From: Lactiplantibacillus daowaiensis
GTDB lineage: Bacteria > Bacillota > Bacilli > Lactobacillales > Lactobacillaceae
DNA length: 64,000 nucleotides
Reading direction: 5' to 3'
Assembly (NCBI RefSeq): GCF_005405085.1
Contig: NZ_BJDJ01000005.1
Location: 1 to 64,000, forward strand
The number at the start of each line of letters is the position of its first letter. The stretch's first letter is position 1. Positions 1 through 12,402 of the stretch are shown piece by piece. The notes under the pieces are model-generated. The model was given only the letters and a program-made list of their open reading frames with translations. It was not told the origin of the DNA and ran no database searches. The position numbers and the translations under genes are program-made.

Positions 1-4
1 AAAC

Positions 5-45
5 AAATGGGACGAGAAACCAAAATTCGGTTTCTCGTCCCATTT
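5..45. terminator. Terminator of the preceding gene
   Basis: Perfect 17-bp inverted repeat (5-21 with 29-45) around a 7-nt loop, with A- and T-rich outer ends, so it can work in both directions. A second, weaker hairpin (AGAGGCT at 54-60 with AGCCTCT at 72-78) follows before the next gene. Confidence 0.8.
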
Positions 46-107
46 ACTTGTACAGAGGCTAGTTATGTCACAGCCTCTATTTATAATCAACTAGAAAGGA
101 AATTGAT

Positions 108-2066
108 ATGACAAAACAAGCAGTATGGTTGTGGTATCCGGGTGACTTTGAAATTCATCAGGGCATGTTACAAAATTTCAAACGTGAAGAACGTGGGATG
201 GGGTGGCCTGCCTATTGGTATATTGATGATTGTCACCGTAATGTGAAATTTAGTCGGCAATATACGTTAACTGCAACGACTAGTTTTACGGTTTATGCAC
301 AGGGAACGGGATATGTTGATGTCAATGGCACGAAACACCAACTTGGGCATCCCATTATTTGCGATGCTGGGACCACGACAATCACGATTTTTGTTGGTAA
401 TCCAACTGCGTTACCGGCGATTTATATCGAAGGCGCAGTCATTCAATCTGATCAAGGTTGGCAAGCTAGCAATTTCATTACCACATTACCTGCTGGACAT
501 GATGTCTTATTCACGGATAAATCGCAAAATCCGAATGTTATTGTCTATCATCGCCAACCGGTCATTGCTAAAAATGTAACTGCTGTTGATGATGGCGTGC
601 TATTTGATTTTGGGCGCGCAGTTAATGGTTCAGTAATTGTGAACTTGAATCGAACGGCGCCGATTACGCTATGCTATGGTGAATCCGAAACAGAAGCCAG
701 AGATGTTGCCATGTGTTATTACAAGCAGAACGATGTCACTGGCACAACTAAAGTTCGCAAACGGGCTTTTCGTTATATCTTTGTTCCAGCAGCCCAAGTT
801 GGTGAAGTTGAATTAACGGCCATGCATGAATATATTCCGAAAAAGAATACTTCAATGTTTAAGTCTAATAACCAATTAATCAATCAAATCTGGAATGTGT
901 CTACTGAAACGTTGAATTTATGTAGTGACTTGTTCTTTATTGATGGGATTAAACGGGACCGATGGATTTGGGCTGGCGATGCTTATCAAGCTAACTTTAT
1001 GAATGAATATTCTTTCTTTGATGAAGATATTGATAAACGCACGCTCTTAGCACTGCGGGGTCAAGATGATATTAAGCAACATATTGACACGATTGTTGAT
1101 TACTCGATGCTATGGGTTATCGGTGTGTTAAATCATTATCAAATGACTGGTGATAAAGAGTTCTTAAAAACTATCTATCCGAAACTGGAAAGTATGGTGC
1201 AATACTTTGTCGCCCAGACAAATGAAAAGGGATTCATTTATGGCCGCGAGAATGATTGGATCTTTGTTGATTGGTCAGAAATTGATAAAACCGGCACGGT
1301 TGCAGCAGAACAAATCTTACTATTAGAGGTCTACAAGACTATTTTAGCTTGTGGGCAAGTACTGGGAGAGTCAGTTACCGAATATCAGACTAAATATGAC
1401 CAATTATTAGCTAATATCATGACATATTTCTGGGATGACGAAAAAGGGGCCTTCATTGATAGTTATGAATCTGGTAAACGCCATGTCACGCGCCATGCAA
1501 ACATCTTTGCGATTTTGTTTGATGTGGTCGATGCGCAAAAACAACAGTCAATTTTAAAGCATGTTTTGCTCAACGACGAAATTACGCAATTAACAACACC
1601 TTATTTTAAGTTCTTTGAACAAGATGCGTTGTGTAAACTTGGTCAACAACAGCGGGTTTATCAAGTCTTATTGGATTACTGGGGTGGCATGCTTGATCGT
1701 GGTGCTGTGACATTCTGGGAAGAATTTGATCCTAAGCAACATGGCAAAGAGATGTATGCCATGTACGGTGATCCATATGGAAAGAGTTTATGCCATGCTT
1801 GGGGTGCGAGCCCGATTTACTTGTTAGGTCGTCATTTCTTGGGATTACGAGCAACACAACCTGGTTATGCGGCATTTGAGATTGAACCGCATTTGGCAGC
1901 CTTCGATCAGTTACATGCCGTATTGCCAGTGAAAAATGGTACAGTGACATTTGATAAAGCCGACGGTCAGTTGGAAATTACAGCGTCACGTGATGGTGGT
2001 ACAGTTATTGTTGATGGCCAGCGACAAGTTTTAGGTGCTGGTAAGACAGTGACAGTTAAAGCTTAA
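108..2066 (+). CDS. Alpha-L-rhamnosidase-like glycoside hydrolase (GH78)
   Basis: A 652-aa cytoplasmic protein without signal peptide, preceded by the RBS AGAAAGGA. It resembles GH78 alpha-L-rhamnosidases, which release terminal rhamnose from plant glycosides. An N-terminal beta-sandwich region (about 1-250) precedes an (alpha/alpha)6 barrel, with a C-terminal beta-domain near 570-652. The active-site block [13 protein letters not shown] begins at Asp279. In the classical block the sixth position is the general-acid Glu; here it is Asp284, while Asp279 and Asp291 fit the conserved acidic positions. It is shorter than the ~900-residue members. It ends in its own terminator and sits beside the galactoside genes, so a role in plant-glycoside use is inferred. 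The substrate is unproven. Confidence 0.82.
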   Translation: MTKQAVWLWYPGDFEIHQGMLQNFKREERGMGWPAYWYIDDCHRNVKFSRQYTLTATTSFTVYAQGTGYVDVNGTKHQLGHPIICDAGTTTITIFVGNPTALPAIYIEGAVIQSDQGWQASNFITTLPAGHDVLFTDKSQNPNVIVYHRQPVIAKNVTAVDDGVLFDFGRAVNGSVIVNLNRTAPITLCYGESETEARDVAMCYYKQNDVTGTTKVRKRAFRYIFVPAAQVGEVELTAMHEYIPKKNTSMFKSNNQLINQIWNVSTETLNLCSDLFFIDGIKRDRWIWAGDAYQANFMNEYSFFDEDIDKRTLLALRGQDDIKQHIDTIVDYSMLWVIGVLNHYQMTGDKEFLKTIYPKLESMVQYFVAQTNEKGFIYGRENDWIFVDWSEIDKTGTVAAEQILLLEVYKTILACGQVLGESVTEYQTKYDQLLANIMTYFWDDEKGAFIDSYESGKRHVTRHANIFAILFDVVDAQKQQSILKHVLLNDEITQLTTPYFKFFEQDALCKLGQQQRVYQVLLDYWGGMLDRGAVTFWEEFDPKQHGKEMYAMYGDPYGKSLCHAWGASPIYLLGRHFLGLRATQPGYAAFEIEPHLAAFDQLHAVLPVKNGTVTFDKADGQLEITASRDGGTVIVDGQRQVLGAGKTVTVKA

Positions 2067-2077
2067 TAATCCAAAAT

Positions 2078-2117
2078 AAACTAGTCCAACAGCTATAAAA
2101 GCGATTGGACTAGTTTT
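2078..2117 (+). terminator. Terminator after the GH78 gene
   Basis: A 12-bp stem (2078-2089 with 2105-2116) followed by a T-rich stretch, just after the stop codon. Confidence 0.75.
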
Positions 2118-2192
2118 GTTTAATGGACATATAAGTTTGTTGACATAGATCCTACTCAGGTCGGTGCAATTTGTACTAGTTAAATTTAAAAG

Positions 2193-2213
2193 TCTAGTAA
2201 ACTTTTTACTAAC
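2193..2213. promoter_or_regulatory. Candidate GalR-type operator upstream of galM
   Basis: Near-palindrome of two 9-nt half-sites (TCTAGTAAA and TTTACTAAC) separated by 3 nt. It has the same architecture as the site upstream of lacL. A TATAAT -10 element follows at 2231-2236. Binding by GalR, encoded in this window, is inferred. Confidence 0.55.
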
Positions 2214-2240
2214 AAAGCTAAGGACTCTGCTATAATAAAA

Positions 2241-2255
2241 ATGAAAACGGTTTAC
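2241..2255 (+). promoter_or_regulatory. cre-like sequence before galM (imperfect)
   Basis: ATGAAAACGGTTTAC keeps the TGAAAACG core of catabolite-responsive elements, but the last two positions depart from the consensus. It lies just downstream of the -10 element. Confidence 0.3.
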
Positions 2256-2277
2256 TAACCATGGAGGTGCATTTAAT

Positions 2278-3309
2278 TTGGAAACTAAAAAATCAAGTTT
2301 TGGCCAATTAGATGGTCAAGCAATTACGAAATATACGCTGATTAATGACCAAAAGACGCGGATCTCGGTTCTCAGTTATGGTGGGACCTGGCAAGAATTT
2401 GTCGTCAATGAAGATGGTGTTGAACGCCCATTGATTTGGAGTTTAGATAGCATTGAAGCCTATCAACGCGTCGGTTTTTGTTTGTGTCAATCAATCGGTC
2501 GAGTCGCTGGCCGAATCGGCGGCGCTAAGTTCGCCATTGACGGTCAAACTTACAACGTGGATATGAATGAACAAACCCATTCATTACACGGTGGTAATCA
2601 TGGGTTTAACACGTTGAATTTTGACGGTGAATTCGTCACGGGCAATGACCAAGCTAGCGTCGTGTTAACGAAGCATATTCAAGCAACTGATGATAACTAT
2701 CCGGGTAATTTGGACGTTCAAATTAAGTTCACCTTGGACAATGCCAATCGTGTTTCGATTGCGTTCACTGGTGATACGGATGCGGCGACTTTATTTAATC
2801 CAACTAACCATGTTTACTGGAATGTGGCCGATGATCGGACGAACCTTGCCCATCAATGGCTACAAATCCACAGTGATCAACGTCTTGAATTCGACGGTGA
2901 AAAAGTCCCAACTGGCAAGCGTCTAGCAGTTAAAGATACAGCCTACGATTTCAATTACCCACAACCGGTTCAAGATGCCTTGAATCAGTTGAAGATGGAA
3001 AATGACGGGATCGAATTTGATGATGCCTATGAAGTGACACCTAGTGAAACGGCGCCGATTGCCGTGGTCGGTGACCTAGAAGGCAATCGTCACGTGAAGA
3101 TTTATTCAGATCGGAATAGTCTGATTATTTACACTGCCAATCCTTTCGATGCTGACAAGCAAGCAGCTCATCACTATAATGCCTTAGCAACGGAAGCACA
3201 AATGTTGCCAGATGCCATCAACCACGACGGTTTTGGCGATATTGTCTTACGTCCTGGTCAACCAGTGACGCATACCATTAGCTACCAATATAATCGATTA
3301 ACCAAATAA
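2278..3309 (+). CDS. galM: Aldose 1-epimerase (galactose mutarotase)
   Basis: A 343-aa cytoplasmic enzyme of the GalM family that interconverts beta- and alpha-anomers of galactose, feeding the Leloir pathway. Family motifs are visible: the substrate-binding N-E-Q-T-H-S-L-H-G-G stretch near 97-107 and N-P-T-N-H-V-Y-W-N near 175-183, plus a C-terminal acidic region carrying the catalytic Glu. The start is TTG at 2278, set by the strong RBS GGAGGTG at 2263-2269; the nearby ATG at 2261 is in another frame. It is monocistronic with its own promoter and a strong terminator. The candidate GalR operator and cre-like sequence upstream suggest control by galactose and CcpA. Confidence 0.92.
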   Translation: METKKSSFGQLDGQAITKYTLINDQKTRISVLSYGGTWQEFVVNEDGVERPLIWSLDSIEAYQRVGFCLCQSIGRVAGRIGGAKFAIDGQTYNVDMNEQTHSLHGGNHGFNTLNFDGEFVTGNDQASVVLTKHIQATDDNYPGNLDVQIKFTLDNANRVSIAFTGDTDAATLFNPTNHVYWNVADDRTNLAHQWLQIHSDQRLEFDGEKVPTGKRLAVKDTAYDFNYPQPVQDALNQLKMENDGIEFDDAYEVTPSETAPIAVVGDLEGNRHVKIYSDRNSLIIYTANPFDADKQAAHHYNALATEAQMLPDAINHDGFGDIVLRPGQPVTHTISYQYNRLTK

Positions 3310-3318
3310 GTCTTAAAA

Positions 3319-3352
3319 AGAACGGGCCGCATCGAAAGATGCGGCCCGTTCT
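3319..3352 (+). terminator. Terminator of galM
   Basis: Perfect 15-bp GC-rich stem (3319-3333 with 3338-3352) with a GAAA tetraloop. Confidence 0.8.
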
Positions 3353-3497
3353 GTACCTAATAATTAATTCTATAATAACATAATATTAGTATGATTGTTA
3401 CAGCAGTACCTGAGAAATTTACCCGGCGGCAGCGTTGCTAAAGCAAGAAAACAGGTCTATACCAGTTATAACTTTTACTAAAATTAATTTATTTAAA

Positions 3498-3513
3498 TTT
3501 AGTGGTTACTAAA
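3498..3513. promoter_or_regulatory. Candidate GalR half-site pair upstream of lacS
   Basis: TTTAGT and ACTAAA form a 6-bp inverted repeat with a 4-nt gap. Further TTACTAAAA motifs occur at about 3474, 3632 and 3646. The 3353-3729 gap is thus a dense control region for lacS, with no gene in it. Confidence 0.4.
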
Positions 3514-3540
3514 ATCGCGCGACAAAATTTAAAATCACCT

Positions 3541-3555
3541 TTGGAAACGCCTACA
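3541..3555 (+). promoter_or_regulatory. Upstream cre candidate of lacS
   Basis: TTGGAAACGCCTACA differs from the consensus WTGNAANCGNWNNCW at one position. It lies about 130 bp upstream of the perfect cre. Confidence 0.5.
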
Positions 3556-3659
3556 TTGCAAGGATTCACCCTGCATGTGTGTCAGCCTGAGTAACGGGAA
3601 AAAGTGGGGTAGACAGCACCTTGTTACTAAAACCGTTAAACAAATTTTACTAAAAATCG

Positions 3660-3688
3660 TTGACATCCGATTTGGAAACGATTACATT
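3660..3688 (+). promoter_or_regulatory. lacS promoter
   Basis: TTGACA (3660-3665), a 17-nt spacer and TACATT (3683-3688). The perfect cre at 3672-3686 overlaps the spacer and -10 element. Confidence 0.7.
3672..3686 (+). promoter_or_regulatory. cre site (CcpA) in the lacS promoter
   Basis: TTGGAAACGATTACA matches WTGNAANCGNWNNCW at every position. It covers the -10 region, a position that predicts repression by CcpA. Confidence 0.8.
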
Positions 3689-3729
3689 AAAGACTGTAAT
3701 TTACAACAAGGAAGATGTGAGGCGATACT

Positions 3730-5679
3730 ATGACTGATCCAGTACAAGAAAGTAAGTCGCGCAAGATCACATCACGCTTAGCTTATTCATTTGGGGCTTT
3801 TGGGCATGATGCGTTTTATGCGACACTGTCAACTTATTTTATTATGTTTGTAACTTCGCACTTATTCGATAAGAGTAGTGGGGCGCAAGGGTCTAAGATG
3901 ATTGCGTACATTACTTTGATCATTGCGGCGTTACGTTTCGTTGAACTTGCAATTGACCCATTGATTGGGAATGCCATTGATAACACCAATTCACGGTGGG
4001 GCCATTTCAAACCATGGATCGTTGCTGGTGGGATTGTGGCATCAGTGGTTTTAGCACTATTATTCACGAGTATGGGTGGCTTGAATGCCTCAAACCCAGT
4101 CTTATATTTAGTTATTTTTGCTATTTTATACATTACCATGGATATCTTCTATTCCTTTAAAGATGTGGGCTTCTGGTCAATGATTCCGGCAATTTCATTT
4201 GATTCTGCCGAACGTGAAAAGACCGCGACTTACGCCCGAGTTGGTTCTAACATTGGGGCTAACTTGGTTGGGGTGGTCGTCATGCCGATCGTCTTATACT
4301 TCTCCGTTAATGCGAACAGTGGTCAAGGCGATAACCGCGGTTGGTTTGCCTTTGGGTTAATCATTGCGATTGTTTCCTTAATTTCAGCACTGGCCGTTGG
4401 GCTCGGGACCAAAGAAAATGATTCTGAATTACGTCAAAACACTGAAAAAACAACGTTCAAAGATGTCTTCAAAGTGTTGGGCCGTAACGACCAATTAATG
4501 TGGTTATCCTTAACTTACGGGATTTACACCGCTGGGATTGCGATTACCAACTCACTTGAACTTTACTACTTCACTTACATTTTAGGTAAAGCGTCTGAAT
4601 ATACATTCTTAGCAACTTTGAACGCGATTATCGGGATCTTTTCCGTCTTAGCATTCCCACCATTAGCCAAGAAGTTCAGTCGCCGCAAAGTCTTCTTCTT
4701 AGCTATTACGGTCATGATCATTGCGTTAGTGATGTTTACGTTCTCTGGTCAATCACTACCAATGGTCTTAACTTCAGCCGTCTTATTCTACATTCCACAA
4801 CCATTGATTTTCTTGGTTGTGTTAATGGTCTTGAGTGATTCAGTTGAATATGGGCAATTGAAGTTTGGTCACCGGGATGAATCCTTGACCTTGTCCGTTC
4901 GGCCATTGCTCGATAAATTAGGTGGTGCGATTTCTAATGGGATCGTTGGTTTAACTGCCGTTTGGGCTGGGATGACTGCCGGTGCAACTGCTGGCGATGT
5001 CACGGCGCATGGTCAAATGATCTTCAAATTAATGATGTTCGGGGTGCCAGCCGCGATGATCTTAATTGGGACGTTTATCTTCTTTAAGAAGGTCACGTTG
5101 GATGAAAAGATGCATGCTGAAATCGTTGATGAACTTGAAAAGACTTGGCACGAACACTTGGATACTGACGAATCGATGGCTGAAGTTGAAGCAAATGTAA
5201 ACGCCACCACGACGACTTATCAAATGCCAGTTAGTGGACAATTATTACCACTAAAAGATGTGGCTGATAAGAACTTCGCTGATGGCACGATGGGCCAAGG
5301 ATTTGCCATTAAACCAAGCGATGGCGGGGTATATGCACCTTTTGATGGGGTCGTTGAAGCAACCTTCCCAACCCGACATGCGATTGGACTACGGTCGGAT
5401 AACGGTATTTTAACGTTGATTCACGTTGGGATTGGTACCGTTAACTTACGTGGGACTGGGTTTGTGCAATACGTCGAAAAAGGTGACCATGTCACGCAAG
5501 GACAAGAATTGATCGAATTCTGGGCGCCAGCGATTGAAAAAGCTGGTTTAGATGATACCGTCATGGTTGTTGTTACCAACTATCAAGATTTACCAGAGTT
5601 TAACTACTTGAAGGCTGATGGCACCGTAGCACACGGTGATGATGTCTTACAATTGGGCAATGCCCCACAAAAAGCTTAA
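3730..5679 (+). CDS. lacS: Galactoside (lactose/raffinose/melibiose) permease with C-terminal IIA domain
   Basis: A 649-aa inner-membrane transporter of the GPH family (LacS/RafP type). About 12 hydrophobic segments span residues 15-460. A linker leads to a PTS IIA-Glc-like domain (about 500-649) with the phosphorylatable His in L-I-H-V-G-I-G-T-V (His565). In LacS proteins this domain adjusts transport through HPr-dependent phosphorylation. The gene is followed after 81 bp by melA, with a hairpin between, so both are probably read from the cre-controlled lacS promoter. Adjacent melA and lacLM suggest uptake of lactose and alpha-galactosides such as melibiose or raffinose. The exact substrate range cannot be read from sequence. 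Confidence 0.92.
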   Translation: MTDPVQESKSRKITSRLAYSFGAFGHDAFYATLSTYFIMFVTSHLFDKSSGAQGSKMIAYITLIIAALRFVELAIDPLIGNAIDNTNSRWGHFKPWIVAGGIVASVVLALLFTSMGGLNASNPVLYLVIFAILYITMDIFYSFKDVGFWSMIPAISFDSAEREKTATYARVGSNIGANLVGVVVMPIVLYFSVNANSGQGDNRGWFAFGLIIAIVSLISALAVGLGTKENDSELRQNTEKTTFKDVFKVLGRNDQLMWLSLTYGIYTAGIAITNSLELYYFTYILGKASEYTFLATLNAIIGIFSVLAFPPLAKKFSRRKVFFLAITVMIIALVMFTFSGQSLPMVLTSAVLFYIPQPLIFLVVLMVLSDSVEYGQLKFGHRDESLTLSVRPLLDKLGGAISNGIVGLTAVWAGMTAGATAGDVTAHGQMIFKLMMFGVPAAMILIGTFIFFKKVTLDEKMHAEIVDELEKTWHEHLDTDESMAEVEANVNATTTTYQMPVSGQLLPLKDVADKNFADGTMGQGFAIKPSDGGVYAPFDGVVEATFPTRHAIGLRSDNGILTLIHVGIGTVNLRGTGFVQYVEKGDHVTQGQELIEFWAPAIEKAGLDDTVMVVVTNYQDLPEFNYLKADGTVAHGDDVLQLGNAPQKA

Positions 5680-5692
5680 GTTCTTTGAAAAG

Positions 5693-5733
5693 GAGCGTCA
5701 CTAATAGTTGAGACTATTAGGCGCTCTTTTTTT
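5693..5733 (+). terminator. Intra-operon terminator/attenuator between lacS and melA
   Basis: An interrupted stem (GAGCG and TAATAG pairing with CTATTA and CGCTC) followed by seven or more T residues. No clear promoter lies between it and melA, so it probably lowers melA expression relative to lacS. Confidence 0.65.
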
Positions 5734-5760
5734 GTTAACGACAATTAAGGAGGATCTTAA

Positions 5761-7965
5761 ATGACCACTAATGACTTAATCACAGTTGACGAGTCGAACC
5801 TGACTTTTCACCTGCATAACCAGACGACTTCTTACGTATTAGGTGTTGAAACGGGGGCCATCTTGACGCATTTGTACTTTGGGTCGCGGATTAAGCAATA
5901 TCACGGCGAACGGCGTTATCCACGGATTGACCGGGGGTTTTCAGGTAATTTACCCGAATCGCTAGATCGCACGTATTCTAAAGATGATTTGCCACAGGAA
6001 TATAGTGGTAATAACACGGGTGATTATCGGCAACCAGCCGCGATTATTCGTGCGGAAAATGGCGCTCGAACAACGGATTTTCGGTATCAAAGCTATCGCA
6101 TCATGGCTGGCAAACCGGATTTAGTCGGCCTACCACAAACTTATGTTGAAATGGCTGATGAAGCGCAGACGTTACTCGTGACCTTAGTTGATGCCACCCT
6201 TGCGGTGCAACTGGAATTGGCGTATACGATCTATCGGGATCGGCCCGTGGTCACCCGTAGCGCTAAGTTTATCAATCAAGGGTCACAGCCAGTCACACTG
6301 GAAAAAGCGGCATCGATGTCACTAGACTTGCCGAGTCAGCCCTTAGATGCGATTTCGTTACCCGGGAGTTATGCGCGTGAACGCCAAGTCACGCGGCAAG
6401 CCTTACAGCGGGGCGTGACGCAGTTTGAAAGTCGGCGCGGGGCTAGTTCCCACCAGATGAATCCATTCGTGGCCTTAGCTGATCCAATGACGACCGAGAT
6501 GCACGGGGCTGTCATGGGTGCGTTGCTACTCTATTCCGGTAACCATCAGATTAGTTTGGAGCGTGATCAGATCGAACAGACCCGCTTAACGATTGGCATT
6601 AACGCCTATAACTTTACTTGGCAATTAGCCCCCAAAGCGCAATTCCAAACGCCAGAAGTCGCCTTGGTTTATACGACGACGGGGTTAAATGGTATGTCAC
6701 AAACCTATCACCAACTCTTACGGGAGCGGGTCGCTCGCAGTCGGTATAAACAGGCGGATCGCCCCATTTTGATCAACAACTGGGAAGCGACTTATTTCGA
6801 CTTCGATGCAACTAAGATTCAAGCCATCTTGGATGCCGCCGCGCCGTTAGGCATTGAAATGTTTGTGTTAGATGATGGTTGGTTCGGACATCGTAACGAT
6901 GATAATAGTTCACTTGGTGATTGGACGGTGAACACGCACAAACTCCCGGCTGGTTTAGCCGATATCGCCAAGCGGACTCATGCAAAGGGGCTGCGCTTTG
7001 GGTTGTGGTTTGAACCGGAAAATATTTCGGAAGATTCCGAGTTGTTTCAGCAACATCCAGAGTGGGTCTTAGGTGTGCCTAATCGCGGCCGGACGTTGTC
7101 TCGCAATGAATATGTCCTCGACTTCAGTCAGCCCGCCGTCGTGGATAACTTGTATCAACAGATGACCGCCGTTTTGGATACAGTTCCGATCGATTATATT
7201 AAGTGGGATATGAACCGGAATTTAACCGAAGTGTATTCAAATGCCACCCCAGCGGAACGTCAAGGTGAAGTTAGTCATCGCTATATCTTAGGGGTGTATG
7301 ACTTAATAGAACGGTTAACGACGCGGTATCCGCAGATCTTATTTGAAGGGTGTTCTGGTGGGGGTGGCCGCTTTGATGCGGGGGTGATGTATTATATGCC
7401 CCAGAGTTGGCCATCTGACAACAACGATCCGATTGAACGGTTGAAGATCCAATATGGGACGTCATTGGTCTATCCGATTTCAGCCATTACCGCCCATGTG
7501 GGGACGAGTCCCGATGAATTGTTAGGTCGTCAGACGAGTATGGCGATGCGCGGGGCCGTTGCCATGAGCGGTACGCTTGGTTACGAACTTGATGCATCCA
7601 AACTAAGTGTGGCCGATCGCCAAGCGGTGTCTGAACAGATCGCGTTTTACAAGCAGCATCGACAACTGATTCAATATGGCACCTTTTACCGGTTGGAAAG
7701 CCCGTTTGCGGGCAATACGGTCGCGTGGGTATTTGTCAGTCCCGATCAAACCGAGGTATTGTTGTTCACGTTTGTTATTTTAGGGCAAGTGCAACCTGCG
7801 CCGCATATAACGAAATTAGCTGGTCTAAATCCAGCCAAGACGTATCGTGATGAAACGACGCAACAGGTGTATGGTGGCGATGAACTGATGCAAGTTGGGG
7901 TGTATGACACGCCGATTCAAACCCAAGACTTCACGGCAAAAATTCGATATTTTAAAGCTGAATGA
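5761..7965 (+). CDS. melA: Alpha-galactosidase (GH36)
   Basis: A 734-aa cytoplasmic GH36 enzyme that hydrolyses alpha-1,6-galactosides (melibiose, raffinose family) delivered by LacS. It has an N-terminal beta-supersandwich (about 1-330), a (beta/alpha)8 catalytic barrel (about 330-660) and a C-terminal beta-domain. The nucleophile is Asp483 in Y-I-K-W-D-M-N-R-N. The acid/base is Asp553 in W-P-S-D-N-N-D. The substrate motif C-S-G-G-G-G-R-F-D lies between them. AGGAGG is well spaced before ATG. The length fits lactobacillary MelA. It converges on lacM and is separated from it by a bidirectional terminator. Confidence 0.95.
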   Translation: MTTNDLITVDESNLTFHLHNQTTSYVLGVETGAILTHLYFGSRIKQYHGERRYPRIDRGFSGNLPESLDRTYSKDDLPQEYSGNNTGDYRQPAAIIRAENGARTTDFRYQSYRIMAGKPDLVGLPQTYVEMADEAQTLLVTLVDATLAVQLELAYTIYRDRPVVTRSAKFINQGSQPVTLEKAASMSLDLPSQPLDAISLPGSYARERQVTRQALQRGVTQFESRRGASSHQMNPFVALADPMTTEMHGAVMGALLLYSGNHQISLERDQIEQTRLTIGINAYNFTWQLAPKAQFQTPEVALVYTTTGLNGMSQTYHQLLRERVARSRYKQADRPILINNWEATYFDFDATKIQAILDAAAPLGIEMFVLDDGWFGHRNDDNSSLGDWTVNTHKLPAGLADIAKRTHAKGLRFGLWFEPENISEDSELFQQHPEWVLGVPNRGRTLSRNEYVLDFSQPAVVDNLYQQMTAVLDTVPIDYIKWDMNRNLTEVYSNATPAERQGEVSHRYILGVYDLIERLTTRYPQILFEGCSGGGGRFDAGVMYYMPQSWPSDNNDPIERLKIQYGTSLVYPISAITAHVGTSPDELLGRQTSMAMRGAVAMSGTLGYELDASKLSVADRQAVSEQIAFYKQHRQLIQYGTFYRLESPFAGNTVAWVFVSPDQTEVLLFTFVILGQVQPAPHITKLAGLNPAKTYRDETTQQVYGGDELMQVGVYDTPIQTQDFTAKIRYFKAE

Positions 7966-7974
7966 TTTCAAGCA

Positions 7975-8009
7975 AAAAACGCCGCCAACAGTTTGTTGGC
8001 GGCGTTTTT
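7975..8009. terminator. Bidirectional terminator between melA and lacM
   Basis: Perfect 16-bp GC-rich stem flanked by A5 and T5 runs, serving the convergent melA and lacM. Confidence 0.9.
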
Positions 8010-8020
8010 AAGTTCGAGTA

Positions 8021-10968
<2,948 letters not shown>

Positions 10969-11090
10969 CTGGGTGATTGATAAATTTAATTTGACACTGC
11001 TAATTGGCCTAATCCTGGAATGGGTTGGCGACAAATCAACGTTCTTAGTTAACCGCTATCATTTCGATGATAAAACGATTTTGAAAGCGG

Positions 11091-11119
11091 TTGACAAACT
11101 GAATTAAAAGGCTTATATT
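11091..11119 (+). promoter_or_regulatory. galK-galE-galT promoter
   Basis: TTGACA (11091-11096), 17-nt spacer, TATATT (11114-11119). An operator-like half-site TTTTAGTAAAAC (11133-11144) lies just downstream of the expected start. Confidence 0.75.
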
Positions 11120-11132
11120 CTAGTTAATAAAA

Positions 11133-11144
11133 TTTTAGTAAAAC
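11133..11144. promoter_or_regulatory. Operator half-site downstream of galK promoter
   Basis: TTTTAGTAAAAC carries the same half-site as the galM and lacL operators, near the likely transcription start. A related CTAGTTAAT lies at 11120-11128. Confidence 0.4.
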
Positions 11145-11164
11145 AACCAATGGAGGGTCCAATT

Positions 11165-12328
11165 ATGAAAACCAGCGACTTAAAACAAGAATTCAAAACC
11201 ATCTTTGATAGTGAACCAGAACGGGTCTTCTTCTCACCTGGCCGAATCAATTTAATCGGTGAACATACTGACTATAATGGTGGTCACGTGTTCCCATGTG
11301 CCATTACGATTGGGACTTATGGCGTTTATAAAGCGCGGGAAGATAAAACCGTGCGGATGTATTCAGCGAACATTCCTGATCAAGGTGTGGTGACCTTCGA
11401 TGTTGATGATTTAACTTACAGTAAAGCCGCTGGTTGGACTAACTACCCTAAAGGGATGATGGACGAACTGGTTAAAGCTGGTTATAGCTTTGATCATGGG
11501 TTTGATTTATATGTTCATGGCAATATGCCAGATGGCGCCGGGCTATCCTCATCAGCGTCAATCGAACTTTTAACGGGGATCGTTTTGAAGACGGGCTTTA
11601 ACTTAGACATTAGCCAATTAGATTTAGTAAAAATTGGGCAAAAATGTGAAAACAACTATGTTGGTGTGAATTCCGGTATCATGGATCAATTCGCAGTTGG
11701 CATGGGTAAAAAAGACCAGGCGATTTTGCTCGATACCAATACGATGGACTATGCTTACGCGCCAGTTAAGTTAGGCGATTACGTCATCGTGATCATGAAC
11801 ACGAACAAGCGGCGTGAATTGGCGGATTCAAAATATAACGAACGCCGTTCAGAATGTGAAGAAGCGCTGCGTCGTTTACAAACGAAGCTTGATATTAAGT
11901 CATTGGGTGACTTAACTGAAAATCAATTCGACGAAGCGGCTTATCTCATCAATGACGAAACCTTGATCAAGCGGGCGCGTCATGCCGTCTTTGAAAACCA
12001 ACGGGCAATTCGGGCCACTAAGGCGTTAGCTAAAGATGACTTAACGACCTTTGGGACGTTAGTAACGGCTTCACACGTGTCATTACACTTTGACTATGAA
12101 GTTACGGGTAAAGAATTAGATACGTTGGCTGAAACGGCTTGGCAACAACCTGGCGTTTTAGGTGCTCGGATGACTGGTGCCGGTTTTGGTGGCTGTGGGA
12201 TTGCTTTAGTCAAAGCGGATCAAGTCGACGCTTTCAAGGAAAATGTCGGTAAAGTTTATCGCGATAAGATTGGTTATGACGCCGATTTCTATATCGCTGA
12301 AATCGCGGATGGTCCTAAAGAATTATAG
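11165..12328 (+). CDS. galK: Galactokinase
   Basis: A 387-aa GHMP-family kinase that phosphorylates alpha-D-galactose with ATP, the first committed Leloir step. The galactokinase signature G-R-I-N-L-I-G-E-H-T-D-Y-N-G-G is near residues 22-36, the GHMP ATP motif G-A-G-L-S-S-S-A-S near 123-131, and G-A-G-F-G-G-C-G in the C-terminal part. ATG at 11165 is preferred; the in-frame ATG at 11150 is part of the RBS TGGAGG. It is the first gene of galK-galE-galT-galR, with a strong promoter and operator-like sequence, divergent from lacLM. Confidence 0.96.
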   Translation: MKTSDLKQEFKTIFDSEPERVFFSPGRINLIGEHTDYNGGHVFPCAITIGTYGVYKAREDKTVRMYSANIPDQGVVTFDVDDLTYSKAAGWTNYPKGMMDELVKAGYSFDHGFDLYVHGNMPDGAGLSSSASIELLTGIVLKTGFNLDISQLDLVKIGQKCENNYVGVNSGIMDQFAVGMGKKDQAILLDTNTMDYAYAPVKLGDYVIVIMNTNKRRELADSKYNERRSECEEALRRLQTKLDIKSLGDLTENQFDEAAYLINDETLIKRARHAVFENQRAIRATKALAKDDLTTFGTLVTASHVSLHFDYEVTGKELDTLAETAWQQPGVLGARMTGAGFGGCGIALVKADQVDAFKENVGKVYRDKIGYDADFYIAEIADGPKEL

Positions 12329-12402
12329 GCCTGTGACAGCTGGAACGCGTTTCGACGCGGCACATAAAAAGTAAACAATTGGTATAAACAGGAGGAATTG
12401 AC

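Noticed and set aside
11082-11096. cre in the galK promoter
   Set aside because: TTGAAAGCGGTTGAC has two mismatches at the conserved end; not enough to call.
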